A stretch of 64,000 nt of DNA from Sambucus nigra (lineage: Eukaryota > Streptophyta > Magnoliopsida > Dipsacales > Adoxaceae). The stretch's first letter is position 1. Each line of letters starts with the position of its first letter. The translations under genes were made by a program, and so were the position numbers. A model generated the notes under the pieces. It did not search any database, was not told the DNA's origin, and saw only the letters and a program-made list of their open reading frames with translations. The stretch spans positions 74,584,751 to 74,648,750 of the forward strand of contig OX422223.1 in assembly GCA_949130495.1 (NCBI GenBank). Direction: 5' to 3'. Positions 1 to 10,261 of this stretch are shown here, one piece after another.

Positions 1-190
1 TCTATAGAGGGAGTTGTCTGACCCGAGATGCTGACAGAAGATGTCGTTCCCGGATAGGTGCAAAACATTGGAAATATACCTATTAGTTAACGGATGCTTT
101 CACACCGTTGGCTGCTACTATTCATTTCATACTCGAAGAGACGATCTTATTACCGGTGTAGTAAACGAAGACGATCCTAACGGACATTGT

Positions 191-886
191 GTCGGGTTTT
201 TGCCTTCTAATGCCATGTTTTTAAGCTCAAGTTTAGTAATACACAAATTATCATCGTATTCTCAAACCGGCAGTCCCATGATCGTGCAGTCAGTTCCTAC
301 GAGTTACATTGGACCCGTGGGAGGTGTTGGTGCCACCCACGGGGCCGTTCGGGGGCTATTTTGGGTTTTCGTCCTCTAACGCCATTTTCTTAAGCTTAAT
401 CTAGATATTTTCAAATTATCAAAGTATTCTCAAACCGGGAGTTCCGCGATCGCGCGGTCAGTTCCTACGAGTTACATTGGTCCCGTGCGAGCTGTTGGTG
501 CCACTCACGGGGCCGTTCAGGGGCTGTTTCGGGTTTTCACCCACTAACGCCATGTTTTTAAGCCTAAGACTATAAATATGCAAATTATCGTCGTATTCTC
601 AAATCGGGGATCCCGTGATCACGCGATCAGTTCCTACGAGTTACATTGGTTCTGTGCGAGGTGTTGGTGCCACTCACGGGGTCATTCGGGGGCTGTTTCG
701 GCTTTTCACCCACTAACGGCATGTGTTTTAAGCCTAAGTCTAAATATATGAAAATTACCGTCGTATTCTCAAACCGGGAGTCCCGTGATCGCGCGGTCAG
801 TTCCTATGAGTTACATTGGTCCCGTGGGAGGTGTTGGTGCCACTCATGGGGCCGTTCGGGGGCTGTTTCGGGTTTTCGCCCTCTAA
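191..886. repeat. 169-bp tandem repeat array, about four units
   Basis: The phrase cagttcctacgagttacatt recurs at 291, 459, 628 and 798, a spacing of 168, 169 and 170 bases. Each unit also carries a GC-rich stretch around gttggtgccactcacgg and an AT-rich stretch ending in gtattctcaaaccgg. Units differ by scattered substitutions. Short ORFs through this array are by-products of the repeat. It may be internal to the CACTA element or a minisatellite next to it. Confidence 0.9.
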
Positions 887-1173
887 AGTCAAACGATAGA
901 GATAAATAAATGAAAATATATCTATTCTAAATAACCTACCATTTTCACAAATAGCAGGACATTACACTTAAAAGTAGATGAAATTCATAAATTAATGTAA
1001 AGTGCTAATACAATGTCAATATCATAATAGGATACAAATAAGATTGATGAGGATAAAATAATATTTTGATACTCAATCTTCCTCTAAATCAACTAAAAGA
1101 TCCTTCAAATTAGGGTTGTCATCAAGAGCTGACTGAAACTCTTTTGGAGCCTTTAATGCGTCTACTTCAGTAG

Positions 1174-1461
1174 TCATACCTTTGGTTCATGCACAACAAT
1201 AGACCAATTGCCATCGTTTATGCACTTCGAGTAGAATACCTTCTTTACGTTCTGAAAGTCACAAATAAAAGGCTCGTCGACTATGCGGTCTTTAGTCTTC
1301 AGCTTTGATAAATCTACCATAATAAGTTTGGAGTCGGGATCAACTTTGCAAGCATTCGTTGTATCCTCCACCTTTACCCAATCACAATAGAATATGGTTT
1401 CTGTGAAATCCAAGTAATCAAGTTCTAGGATTTGTTGAATTATCCCATAATAGGTTAGCAC
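1174..1461 (-). pseudogene. CACTA TNP2 transposase, C-terminal DUF4216-like fragment
   Basis: This 95-codon open stretch includes DSKLIMVDLSKLKTKDRI, then FICDFQNVKKVFYSKCIND and NWSIVVHEPKV. That pattern matches the DUF4216 domain found at the C-terminus of plant En/Spm TNP2 proteins, where a 'qVFYv.D....WsVV' signature is usual. It lies downstream, in minus-strand order, of the DUF4218-like and Transposase_21 segments, as expected for one original gene. Frame breaks separate it from those segments, so it is a remnant rather than a gene in its own right. Confidence 0.65.
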
Positions 1462-1835
1462 CTATTCTTTGGATTTTTATCACTTTTGCTAGCGATACTA
1501 GTGGTCAAGGCAGAAATTGATATTCCACTGTTTTGCGTCAAAAGCTTTTCCTCATATGGATATGAAATGAAATCAAAACCATTGGTGCGGAATTTCTTAA
1601 ACTCTTTGGCACGAAAACTAGGACCTTTTACTAGGCGTGCAAGTCTGGAAGAGACATCACCTCTTTTTAGAAGCTGCATTTATTAATAAATTTGTATTAG
1701 GGCATATTTTTACCACACATGAATAAATAACCGCACACATAAGATGTGAAAAGTACCTCTTTTGACACCCATGCCCTAAAGTCAGTTGTCGTCCAATTTC
1801 TCCTTTGATTTTGGATAATTTCGTTCTCTTACTTC

Positions 1836-2629
1836 CTATCGAAAAATTATAGAGTTTAGATCATAAAATAAAAAATACCTATAATCAAAGAAGAAGAATT
1901 CAGTAGATACACACTCTCTCCAGTCTTGGACTTCAGCTTGCGATTCGAAGACATGACGAGTTGCTTGCTCGTATTGTAGGTTTGTGAGTTTCACCTCTTT
2001 AGGGTTCCCAAACGATAATTCGTCCTCAAACTCGTCAGGTTCCTCTATCACTCGTTCTCCACGAGGATTAAACCTCCTCACCTCTTGTTCTGGCATATGT
2101 TCCCTAGCGTATAGCGATGATTCCACCGTTACGTATTCTTCAGCAATCGACCCTCCAATATACCGTGTATTCTTTACATAATCTTTGAAGGTTTTCATCA
2201 AGCGTTCAAAAGATACATCCAACGATACCTCACGGGACCACATAATAAAGCTTCATCGCATAAATGCACAAGAAGGTGGATACTGATATCGAAGAATGAC
2301 GGAGGAAAATATTTCTCTAATACACAAATTGCCTAGGCTAAAGTTGATTTCGCAGCTTTAATGTGCCTTCTGTTTACCACTTTTGCACAAAGTAGGGTAA
2401 AACACAAACTGATTTGCATAATTGCCCGACGGAGATCTTTGTGTTCAGAGAAGCAATACCGAAATAACAGCGGGATTAATTGGATGATTACGTGCCAGTC
2501 GTGAGACTTGCACTGTTTCAAGTCATTTGCTTGGTATCTTACTACCCTACGTAAATTACCAGAATAACCGGTTGGAGTCTTCAAGTTGAACAATGTGTCT
2601 AAGAGGATCTTCTTCTCACTAGTATTCAA
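1836..2629 (-). pseudogene. CACTA TNP2 transposase, DUF4218-like segments
   Basis: Two minus-strand open stretches (2333-2629 and 1836-2243) together resemble DUF4218 of TNP2-type transposases. The first has LKQCKSHDWHVIIQLIPLL, matching the family's 'lKSHDcHvlmqqllPva'. The second has SFERLMKTFKDYVKNTRY followed by GSIAEEYVTVES, matching 'pfER.lktlK.yVrNkarPEGSIAegyi.eE'. They differ in frame and are separated by a gap containing stops. They sit between the Transposase_21 region and the DUF4216-like fragment, in the order expected for TNP2. The product is not functional as it stands. Confidence 0.75.
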
Positions 2630-2710
2630 AGTGAAAGCAGTCGGGGGGATAGAAATTCTTCATGTCGTTGGATCATTTTTTAACCACAGTCTCTTCTTTA
2701 TTTTCATAGC

Positions 2711-4015
2711 CTATAGATATCGATGGTCACGCTCTCCCTCTTTGGAATAAGATCCACCTAGACATGTTCCTATCAAATGTTCTACAATATTCTTCTCTGT
2801 GTGCATCACATTAATTATATGCCTTACACGATGATCTTTCCAATACGGCAAATCAAAAAATATTAATCTCCTGGACCATGGCTTCGCTTTACTAGGGTCG
2901 TTCAGATCCTCAATTTGCTGACCAGAAAGTCGAATAGGTGCCGTTCTGCGCTCGTGACCGGCAGGAAAAAAGTTAGACTTGTCGTTCCTAAAAGGGTGAC
3001 TGGTCGGCAAAAATCTACGATGACCCGTGTAACTCATATTACCACTATGTTGTAACCAACATGCTTCAGTTTCCTCCCCACATATGGGACATCCATAATA
3101 ACCATGAACATTACAACCGGACAAGGTCCCATAAGCAGGAAGATTGTGGATCGCCCTCATCACCATTGCTTTAAGTGTGATATCTTCACCCTTATGAGAA
3201 TCGAACGCCGTCACGCCTTTATCCCACAACTCTTTAAGTTCTTCGATTAATGGTGCTAAGAATATATTAATATCATCACTGGGAGCCTTCGGCCTGGGTA
3301 TCAACAAAGATAATAATGTGAACTCCTTTCTCATGCATAATGTCGGAGGAAGACTTAAAGGTGCCATAAGAACTGGCCAATAACTCTGACTAGTACTTAA
3401 ATTACCGAAAGTGTTAAACCCATCGGTTGAGATTGCAAGACGAATGTTGCGCGGTTCCTTTGCAAATTCATGGTGTTGTGGATTTGAAATTTGCCATATG
3501 AGTGAATCAACCGGATGACGCATCAAATTCCCACCCACCTCGCATCGAGCATGCCATGTCATGGCCTCCACTATCCATGGTATAGTAAAAAAACGTTTTA
3601 ACCGTGGCCCAAGTGGAAAATACTTCAAAACATTTTGTGGGACTTGCGAGCACTTGCAATTTTTTGCATGTTTGTTATTTCTATTCTCACAAACCATATA
3701 TCTAGGCTCACTGCATACAGGACATTCATCCTTCTCTTCGTGCTCGTTCCTGTACAATATGCAATCATACTTGCAAGCATGAATAGATTTGTATTTCAAG
3801 CCTAAACCCTTCAAACTCTTCTTCATGGTAGGATAATTGTCTGGTAACATGTTCTCTTTTGGGAGAATTTCTTTAACCCACTTCAGAATTCCGGTTATGT
3901 TGTTTCCAGACAAACCAAATTGACTCTTCAAATTATGCAAACCAATCATTGCATATAATGCCGAGTGATATTCATCGCAATCTTTATACAACGATCTAGC
4001 CGAATCGGCTTTCAA
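2711..4015 (-). pseudogene. CACTA TNP2 transposase core (Transposase_21)
   Basis: This is the largest intact piece of the transposase (434 codons) and would cut and rejoin CACTA ends in the nucleus. It shows the hallmarks of the plant En/Spm TNP2 family: a cysteine-rich stretch beginning CPVCSEPRYMVC; ISTDGFNTFG with the probable first catalytic Asp; PLIEELKELWDKGVTAFDS with the second; a CPICGEE...YTGHRRFLPTSHPFR motif; and NVMHTEKNIVEHLIGTCLGG with the probable catalytic Glu. The frame ends in a stop just after the last motif. The rest of the protein continues in other frames downstream, so this copy is broken. The N-terminal domain lies in a separate open stretch at 4259-4465. Assignment of the catalytic residues follows family pattern and is inferred. 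Confidence 0.88.
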
Positions 4016-4258
4016 CCGTATGTATTCCCGATCTCCTAGTAGTTCAGCATCAATCTATTCATTTAATTGGTCATAACTCCATAGGTTGGTGGTTTTGTTG
4101 GTTGTGGATTTCGTAAGCATCATCAATTAGGTCGGTCAATGGACGATGTGCTGGTGAATCATATACCACTTCTACTCCTTAAGGTTCCGTTACACGGTCG
4201 GGTGCCGGTAATTCTTCTGGAACATAAGGTATAAATTTTTCACCATGGTATGTCCATT

Positions 4259-4465
4259 TTATATAGTCCCCCACTTTAGTAAATGCAACTCAACAACTTC
4301 CAATGACTTATATTTTCCGTTAATACAATGAGTGCAGGGATACGGAATCTTCTCACTTTTAAGATTTTTGGAAGAGTATTTAACAAATTCATAAACGCCC
4401 TTTACATGATTATTTGATATCCGGTTAGTCTCTCCAATCCACTCTTTGTATTGTGGGAAATCCAT
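4259..4465 (-). pseudogene. CACTA transposase-associated N-terminal domain (Transpos_assoc-like)
   Basis: This 68-codon stretch begins with MDFPQYKEWIG and contains GVYEFVKYSS and KIPYPCTHCINGKYKSLEVV, then HLLKWG. The spacing of the Cys pair and the 'vehHLl..Gf' ending are those of the transposase-associated domain at the N-terminus of TNP2-like proteins. It lies 243 bases upstream of the core in transcription order. The gap could hold an intron or frame damage, which I could not resolve. The likely start is the methionine at 4465. Confidence 0.65.
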
Positions 4466-4489
4466 GTAAAAATCTTCAAATTTCAGTCC

Positions 4490-4700
4490 TGTGGTAATAG
4501 GTTAAAAAATATTATTACAACTGAAACAAAAAGAATATTCTTACAACTGAAACAAAAAAAATATCATTCCACACGAAACAAAACCAATATTCTTACAACT
4601 GAAACAAAAAAATATCATTCCAACTGAAGCAAAATCAATATTCTTACAACTAAAACAATAAAAAATTATTACAACTGAAATGAAAGAAAATATTATTGAA
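4490..4700. repeat. A-rich degenerate tandem repeat between the two CACTA genes
   Basis: Variants of attcttacaactgaaacaaa recur five or six times at roughly 33-base intervals, some changed to atcattccaactgaagcaaa. The array lies between the start of the TNP2 region and the end of the accessory gene, all on the minus strand. It is non-coding. Confidence 0.75.
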
Positions 4701-4754
4701 TCTGGCTAACAGATAAAGTGGCCAAGTAGTAAAAGATTTGGCATAATTCCTCAA

Positions 4755-6938
4755 TTACATCCCATCCCCGCTGTTAACGTACACAGGTACATCTCCGTAG
4801 CCGTTGTATATTTCATTGACCAATATTTTAGCCTCGCCCTTCTCCAAAGGTCGATGTTGTACTAGAGTTTCAGGAACCGTGGAGATGAGTATGCACACGC
4901 CAACAAACCTCGAATTGCTCATGTCCTTGATATAGTACTCTTCACCATAGTCACTATGAGTTGTTGACGATGATCCGAGCCCCGTGATTGGCAGAGGTGC
5001 AAGGGAGGGGGATGTTGGAGGATGAGGCATTTGAGAGGGGAATGTTGGAGGGGAAGGATGTCTGAAACCTTGAGTAGGAGTAGGGTAAGGGTAACCTTGA
5101 GGAGGCATTGGGGGGCTATAACTTTAAAAAAAGTTCACAAGTTTCCCAATTTGATTTATCAATAATCCCAGGGTATTTTTAATCTCATGGACATCCCCAT
5201 CGATCTTCAACTGGTGCTCCTTTTGGGATGAGATACAATTCTTGACCAAATAAAGCTTGTCCATAAGAGGTGCAATGTGTTGAAGTTTTGTTTTTGGCAT
5301 ATGCGAGCCAACACCTCTCATCCTCCCCCTTTTGTCCTTTCCAAAGGTCTGTGTCAGGGCATCATTTTCAAGGTGAAAGTCATCAGTAGGGCTTGAATTG
5401 GATTGACTGCTGATGGCCTCTATTGATTCCAGTGTCTTAGCCAAGTACGACGGGAATTTATTATCTTTGTCCCGTCGAGCATGAAGGAATAAGTTGGACC
5501 GATTTGGGTTTTTACCGGCATCTGAACCATCTTTTGTCCTACTCTCCCATTCATTCTTCAAATCCTCATATGATTTGGATCCCAGCCTATGGATATCAGT
5601 TTTTTGTGCCCTCTTTTTTTGTTTTGATCCCTCTGGACCAACTTTTTTTCCTTCGCCTCATTCTTCAAAAACTTATTCCACTGATCCAACGACATTTCAA
5701 TATTAGGAGGCACTCTCTCTTTCAAAGCCAAAATATCTGAGCTCGCTGCCTCTTTCGGGAAATGTTTCTTTCGAAGGTTTCTCCTGTATGTACTCAATCC
5801 TTCAGCAACCCAAGATAGAACCTTTTTCTTGGAACAGTCAGGAAATGAGAAATGATTGTAAAGTTGGTCATGTATGTCATCTTTGATAGCTTGATCAACA
5901 AGGTTCCAATTGTCTGGTCCACCGACTCCCACGTTCATTTTTCCCAGCGACAAGCACCGGGATTTAAAGTTCAGCACATCATTCCTATCACCCGTCGAGT
6001 TATTCCCGAGAAGGGAGAAGCCAATAGTTTTCTTTTCATTTGAGTGGGAGGCATCAGGAGTGTTGAATGGGGGCGTTAAAGCAACGAGAGTGCTGGATTG
6101 GGGCGTAGGAACACTTGGAGTTGGACTTGGTGATGAGTGAACCATTGGTGGAGTTGTGAATTGCTCAGCCATTGGTGTTGAGAATCCGGGTTCTGCACGA
6201 GATGGTGAACCTCGTTTTAGTGTCATCTCGGCACTTAGTACCCTTGGGTTGTTTCCTCTCGACATTATCTACAAAAATTAAAAAATATAAGTGACTAAAT
6301 AATTATAGTAATATGAAATTATAACTAATTAATCAAGCTTAATTAGTTATATATATATAGATAGATACCTTTTCAAAGTAAGACTTTAGAATAAGTTCAA
6401 TGTGTCTGATCTCCATCCATTCGGTATTAGTTTTTAAGAACCTACAATTTTTTGCACGTGGCCAACTAGAAGGAAGGGTATCTATGATTGATGTGTAGAT
6501 GTCAGTGACATGAACTCGGAATCCCCTATTTCTCAACTTGTTGGAAAGATTAAATTTTACGTGCATGTGGCGCGAGACATCATAGTCTATGTCAATGCTC
6601 TCTGTACGCAGTTGTATCCATAACGGGTGGATTTTTTTTCCCGCCTTCTCCAACAACGTAACCAAGGTCAGGGCTATGTCGGGATTATGTGTGTGAAATA
6701 TATTTTGTATAACGTCATCCCAGTTTTCTGGTAGAGAAAATAGAATACGATCGAATAAGTAATCTTGCTGGATATCAAATCCACGATTTACAAGGTAGTT
6801 AAATTGTTCGATCTTTTTATTTCCGTACCTATAATTAGGAGTACCCTCTATATGACGCACGCTAATAAAAGAGTTATGTGTGCGGTCTAATTGCAACCTC
6901 TCCCACTTTTGTTGACAGTAATTATCACCGTGCCTCAT
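4755..6938 (-). pseudogene. CACTA accessory gene (Transposase_24 / TNPA-like), two exons, frameshifted
   Basis: The first open stretch (6938-6369) runs directly into a GT donor after codons for SYFEK. An AG acceptor precedes 6268, and joining them removes exactly 100 bases and keeps frame into MSRGNNPRVL. The second exon carries a Ser/Pro/Thr-rich section. Next comes a region ending in WNKFLKNEAKEKKL that continues, after a one-base shift near 5586, into LGSKSYEDLKNEWESRT. This matches plant Transposase_24 (Ptta/En/Spm) proteins. A coiled-coil-like section and a Pro-rich tail follow (5108-4755, again shifted). The N-terminal 190 residues match nothing I recognise. By analogy with TNPA it may bind subterminal repeats. 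That role is inferred. Confidence 0.6.
6269..6368 (-). other. Predicted 100-base intron in the CACTA accessory gene
   Basis: On the minus strand the donor is AAAAG|GTATCT and the acceptor TTTTTGTAG|ATAATG, with an AT-rich body. The flanking reading frames are in phase (190 codons before, ATA ATG TCG after). This makes a spliced gene more likely than two separate ORFs. Confidence 0.55.
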
Positions 6939-7061
6939 TTTTCCTGAGAAAAGTATACGAGGGCATGAATACGAGTCCTGCTATTAAGGTTTAGGTTTGA
7001 AAGTTATGAGAGTTTAAAAGTATATGTGAAATCCCAACAACAACCCGCCGTAATTGTTTAT

Positions 7062-7545
7062 AACACATATTGTAGTACTTACACACATATTGTAGTACTT
7101 ACACACATATTGTAGTGCAAAAAATCATGACATGCATATAACCCCTAATATAATATGATGGCATGCATATAACCCCCAATAAAATCACGACAAGGTGGAT
7201 GTAAATTTTTTTACTCATTAAAAATCCATTTAATTATATTTTGTCAAAAAAAATACACACACATACAATCTAGGTTTATTGGCATAATCTATACAAACAC
7301 ACTCATGCAATCTAGGGTTTATTGACATAATATATACATACACACACATACTATTTAGGGTTTACTAAACCCTAATATTATTTAGGGTTTACACACATAC
7401 AATCTATACATACACACACATACTATTTAGGGTTTACTAAACCCTAATATTATTTAGGGTTTACACATATACAATCTATACATACACACACATACTATTT
7501 ATGGTTTACACACATACAATCTATACATACACACACATACAATAT
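7062..7545. repeat. 20-bp and 72-bp tandem repeats with telomere-like motifs
   Basis: At 7062-7120 acacatattgtagtactt repeats three times with a 20-base period. At 7340-7545 a 72-base unit repeats about 2.7 times (ctatttagggtttac... at 7351 and 7423, ctatttatggtttac at 7495). Each full unit contains tttagggttt facing aaaccctaa, which are plant telomere-type heptamers in inverted arrangement. A CA-rich microsatellite follows to about 7660. All of this is non-coding and inside the CACTA element. Confidence 0.8.
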
Positions 7546-7854
7546 AAGATTTATTGAAATAAACATGCATATACATATAAATATATACACACACACACAC
7601 ACATATAAATATAAATCTATACATACACACACATACACACATACAAACGTAAATCTACACATACATGCACAGAAATTAGGGCTTTACATATACATATAAC
7701 TCAATACATACCTCGACCTCCAAATGAAATCGCCAAAATCGTCAAAATCGCCAAAATCGCCAAATATAATAAAGGAAAGCAGCTGCAACTCAACCTCCAA
7801 ATGAACGAAATGAAAGCAGCGGGGGGCTTTTTTTTGTTAAGAACTGGAGCTGGT

Positions 7855-8240
7855 CACAGCCAAACGCCATGACTCCATACGCGAGACCCCTAAATTTATA
7901 AGTTCGCGGCCCTGAACAGGCAGACATGGTCACGGCCTAAAGTCGTGACCCACCATACGAGACTCTTTTCGAAGCTTGATTAAGGTATGGTCACAGCCCA
8001 TAACCGTGACCCATACTAAGAACTCGTCACGACCCATAGCCGTGACCCTTGATCTGTGATGCACGATGCTTGATTAAGGTATGGTCACGGCCCATAGCCG
8101 TGACCCATACTAAGAACTCGTCACGACCCATAGCCGTGACCCTTGATATGTGATGCGCGATGCTTGAATGATGTATAGTCACAGCCCATAGCCGTGACCC
8201 ATACCCAGAAATGGTCACGGCCCCAAGTCGTGACCCTCAA
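7855..8240. repeat. CACTA subterminal palindromic repeats, inner block
   Basis: About seven copies of a 24-base near-palindrome of the form ggtcacggcccatagccgtg(acc) occur, for example near 7927, 7989, 8025, 8083, 8119, 8177 and 8214. Subterminal repeats of this kind are bound by TNPA-type proteins in En/Spm elements. The block is separated from its outer half at 12840-13110 by the inserted retrotransposon. Confidence 0.8.
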
Positions 8241-8252
8241 TGTGTTTACTCT

Positions 8253-9180
8253 TGTAAGGACATTTTTGTCCATTAACAATTTATTATGTCGTACGCCGTT
8301 ACACCGTTGAAGAAATTCAAGATTCATACATTCATCAACGGATCCGAATATCAAAAGAAGAAGAGGAATTAAAGTCTGACAGACCGGATCGGTCCGCCTG
8401 TAATAAAAGAACCGATCCAGCTAACCGGACCGGTCCGCCTCAGACCCGGACCGGTCCGCCTCAGACCCGGACCTATCCGTATGCTGAAGGCCAGTATACC
8501 CCGGACCGCAAGCGAACCGATGAAGCCTAGAATAAAAGAACCGATCCGGTCAACCGGACCAATCCGCCTCAGACACGGACTGGTCCGCCTGGGATAATCT
8601 CAAACAGATCGTGCAGAGATTTTTTAGGCTCAAAGTTTTCTTATTTAAGCCAACTTCGGGAATTTATTTTCCAAGAATTTTCAAGACGATTTTCAGAGTC
8701 CTAAATACTCTAAGTCTTCACCTTTTTGAGTCCCAAGACTCTTTTTTATTCACACACAAAAATTCCAATTACTTTTGTGAATCTTTTGGAACCCTAGAAC
8801 ACAATTTTGTTATTGTTCAACCCTTGTGGAGAAGACGTATCTCTTCTTCATTGCAGACCACCTGGAGTTCCTGCGGGAGATTCCAGCCGACACTGTTTCT
8901 AGCCGTTGCTTTGAAGGTTTACCGAAGACACCGTGCGTTACACTTGTGGGCGATTATCAGGTTGTAAGTAAGTCAATGGTCTTGTAAATTGTTCAAAGTT
9001 CTAGAAATAAAAGGTTTTGCCCTTCGGGGATTTTTCCTTAACTTTGTGTCGCTTGCTTTATTTGTTTATGGGTTGACACTTGCACTTTAGATGCATGGTT
9101 AGGGGCTGAAATTAAATAAGTGTGCTATATTAGAAAGTTGCGAAGTTAATCAATTATCACACATAATTCTCGCGTTCTCA
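8253..9180 (+). repeat. Left LTR of the 8253-12821 retrotransposon
   Basis: It begins TGTAAGGACA and ends CGCGTTCTCA. The early part carries repeated palindromic ggaccggtcc motifs (cggaccggtccgcctcaga units). This copy has one more unit than the right LTR, which accounts for most of the 22-bp length difference. A short ORF at 8611-8967 is only LTR read-through. Confidence 0.93.
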
Positions 9181-9183
9181 AAT

Positions 9184-9195
9184 TGGTATCAGAGC
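9184..9195 (+). other. Primer-binding site, tRNA-iMet type (first copy)
   Basis: TGGTATCAGAGC lies three bases after the left LTR and is the classic plant initiator-Met tRNA primer-binding sequence. A second copy lies at 9277-9288. Confidence 0.9.
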
Positions 9196-9276
9196 GGGTT
9201 ACGCTAATTTATCGCGTGATCCTGATTTTTCGAGGATTTACTTTCTGATACAATTTGTCTACTCACGTTTTCAAAT

Positions 9277-9288
9277 TGGTATCAGAGC
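9277..9288 (+). other. Duplicate primer-binding site
   Basis: The same TGGTATCAGAGC occurs 93 bases downstream, flanked on both sides by sequence matching the first copy (caaattggtatcagagc, then ggttacgctaatttatcgcg). This is a local tandem duplication of the LTR/primer-binding-site junction. Confidence 0.85.
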
Positions 9289-9364
9289 AGGTTACGCTAA
9301 TTTATCGCGTATTCCTTTTTTTTCGCAAAATCGTGTGATATTGATTTTTTTTTAAATTAGTTTT

Positions 9365-10261
9365 GTGAAAAATCGCAATTTTTCAATGGAACGCCCATTT
9401 AATGAGGAGCCTATTTTTGAAAAAGTTCACGACCATGCTGAAAATTTAAAAAGTTTGAATTTGAAACTTTGCAAAAGAATTAAAGTTTTGGAAAAGGAAA
9501 ATTCCCGTTTTAAATCCGCGATGGATCTTTTGCAAACGGTTCAAAATCAAAGAGATTTTTATCGTGAAAAACTTGTTTCCTTGGACCATGACTTTGTTTC
9601 TTTAAAATTGTCCAAGAAGAAGAGTGATGAGAGAGTCCTAGTTTTAGAGAAGGAATTGGAGGACTTAAAAAATTATAGGGTTCCCGTTTGTGCCGTCGAG
9701 GATAAAAAATTAATCGATGATTTTACGGCACGTGAAAAGACTCTTAGAGATAAGTTTGTTTTAATTGAGGGGGAGCGTGATAAGCTGTTAAGTTTAATTG
9801 ATAATTTGAAAAAGAAATCCCTGTCTTTGGAAGAGTCTAATTCTTTGCTTGAGTCAAAAATTTTGAAGTTAAAAAATGATTTGACAGACTCAAGTAGGTT
9901 TGATAGTGCTGGTAATGGCTCATCTTGTTCTCATGCTTCTAGTGCTAAAGCCAAAACCATTATTTGTTTTAGAGGGTCAACTAAGTCCAAGGTTATTAGA
10001 AAAGATCACACTTTAGGTGTCATTCCATCCGTTTACACATGTTCATATTATGGTAGGAAAGGTCACCTTAGGCGTTTTTGTTTTGATCTTGGAAAAAGTC
10101 CTAGGAAGTTTATGTCTAGTGTTCCCGTGGTTTCCAAAGCCCCCACACGATGTTTCACATCTATTTGGGTTAGAAAATCACTTTTAGAGGCACTAGATTT
10201 TAGACAAGTTGATTCCCGTTTGCTTGCACATGATTCTTGTCTTGCCATATCATACAGATGA
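9365..10261 (+). CDS. Gag-like coiled-coil / zinc-knuckle protein of the non-autonomous retrotransposon
   Basis: This 298-residue frame is uninterrupted. Residues of roughly 20-180 are heptad-rich, Lys/Glu/Leu-rich coiled coil (for example KRIKVLEKENSRF and RVLVLEKELEDLKN). A CCHC-like knuckle follows near residue 222, CSYYGRKGHLRRFC, in which the second Cys of the usual CxxC is Tyr. The next segment, FDLGKSPRKF, resembles what follows the knuckle in SIRE-type Copia gag. The N-terminal gag domain (UBN2/DUF4219-type) is missing and there is no pol. If made, it could assemble by its coiled coil, but its nucleic-acid binding may be impaired. Start choice is uncertain: the first ATG codons lie at 9365-9400. 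Confidence 0.6.
   Translation: MKNRNFSMERPFNEEPIFEKVHDHAENLKSLNLKLCKRIKVLEKENSRFKSAMDLLQTVQNQRDFYREKLVSLDHDFVSLKLSKKKSDERVLVLEKELEDLKNYRVPVCAVEDKKLIDDFTAREKTLRDKFVLIEGERDKLLSLIDNLKKKSLSLEESNSLLESKILKLKNDLTDSSRFDSAGNGSSCSHASSAKAKTIICFRGSTKSKVIRKDHTLGVIPSVYTCSYYGRKGHLRRFCFDLGKSPRKFMSSVPVVSKAPTRCFTSIWVRKSLLEALDFRQVDSRLLAHDSCLAISYR

Noticed and set aside
41..909. Short + strand frames at the window start
   Set aside because: They follow the 169-bp tandem repeat and repeat with it. They are not independent genes.
7062..7545. CRISPR-like spaced repeats
   Set aside because: The repeats are contiguous tandem units of 20 and 72 bases in a plant transposon, without unique spacers.
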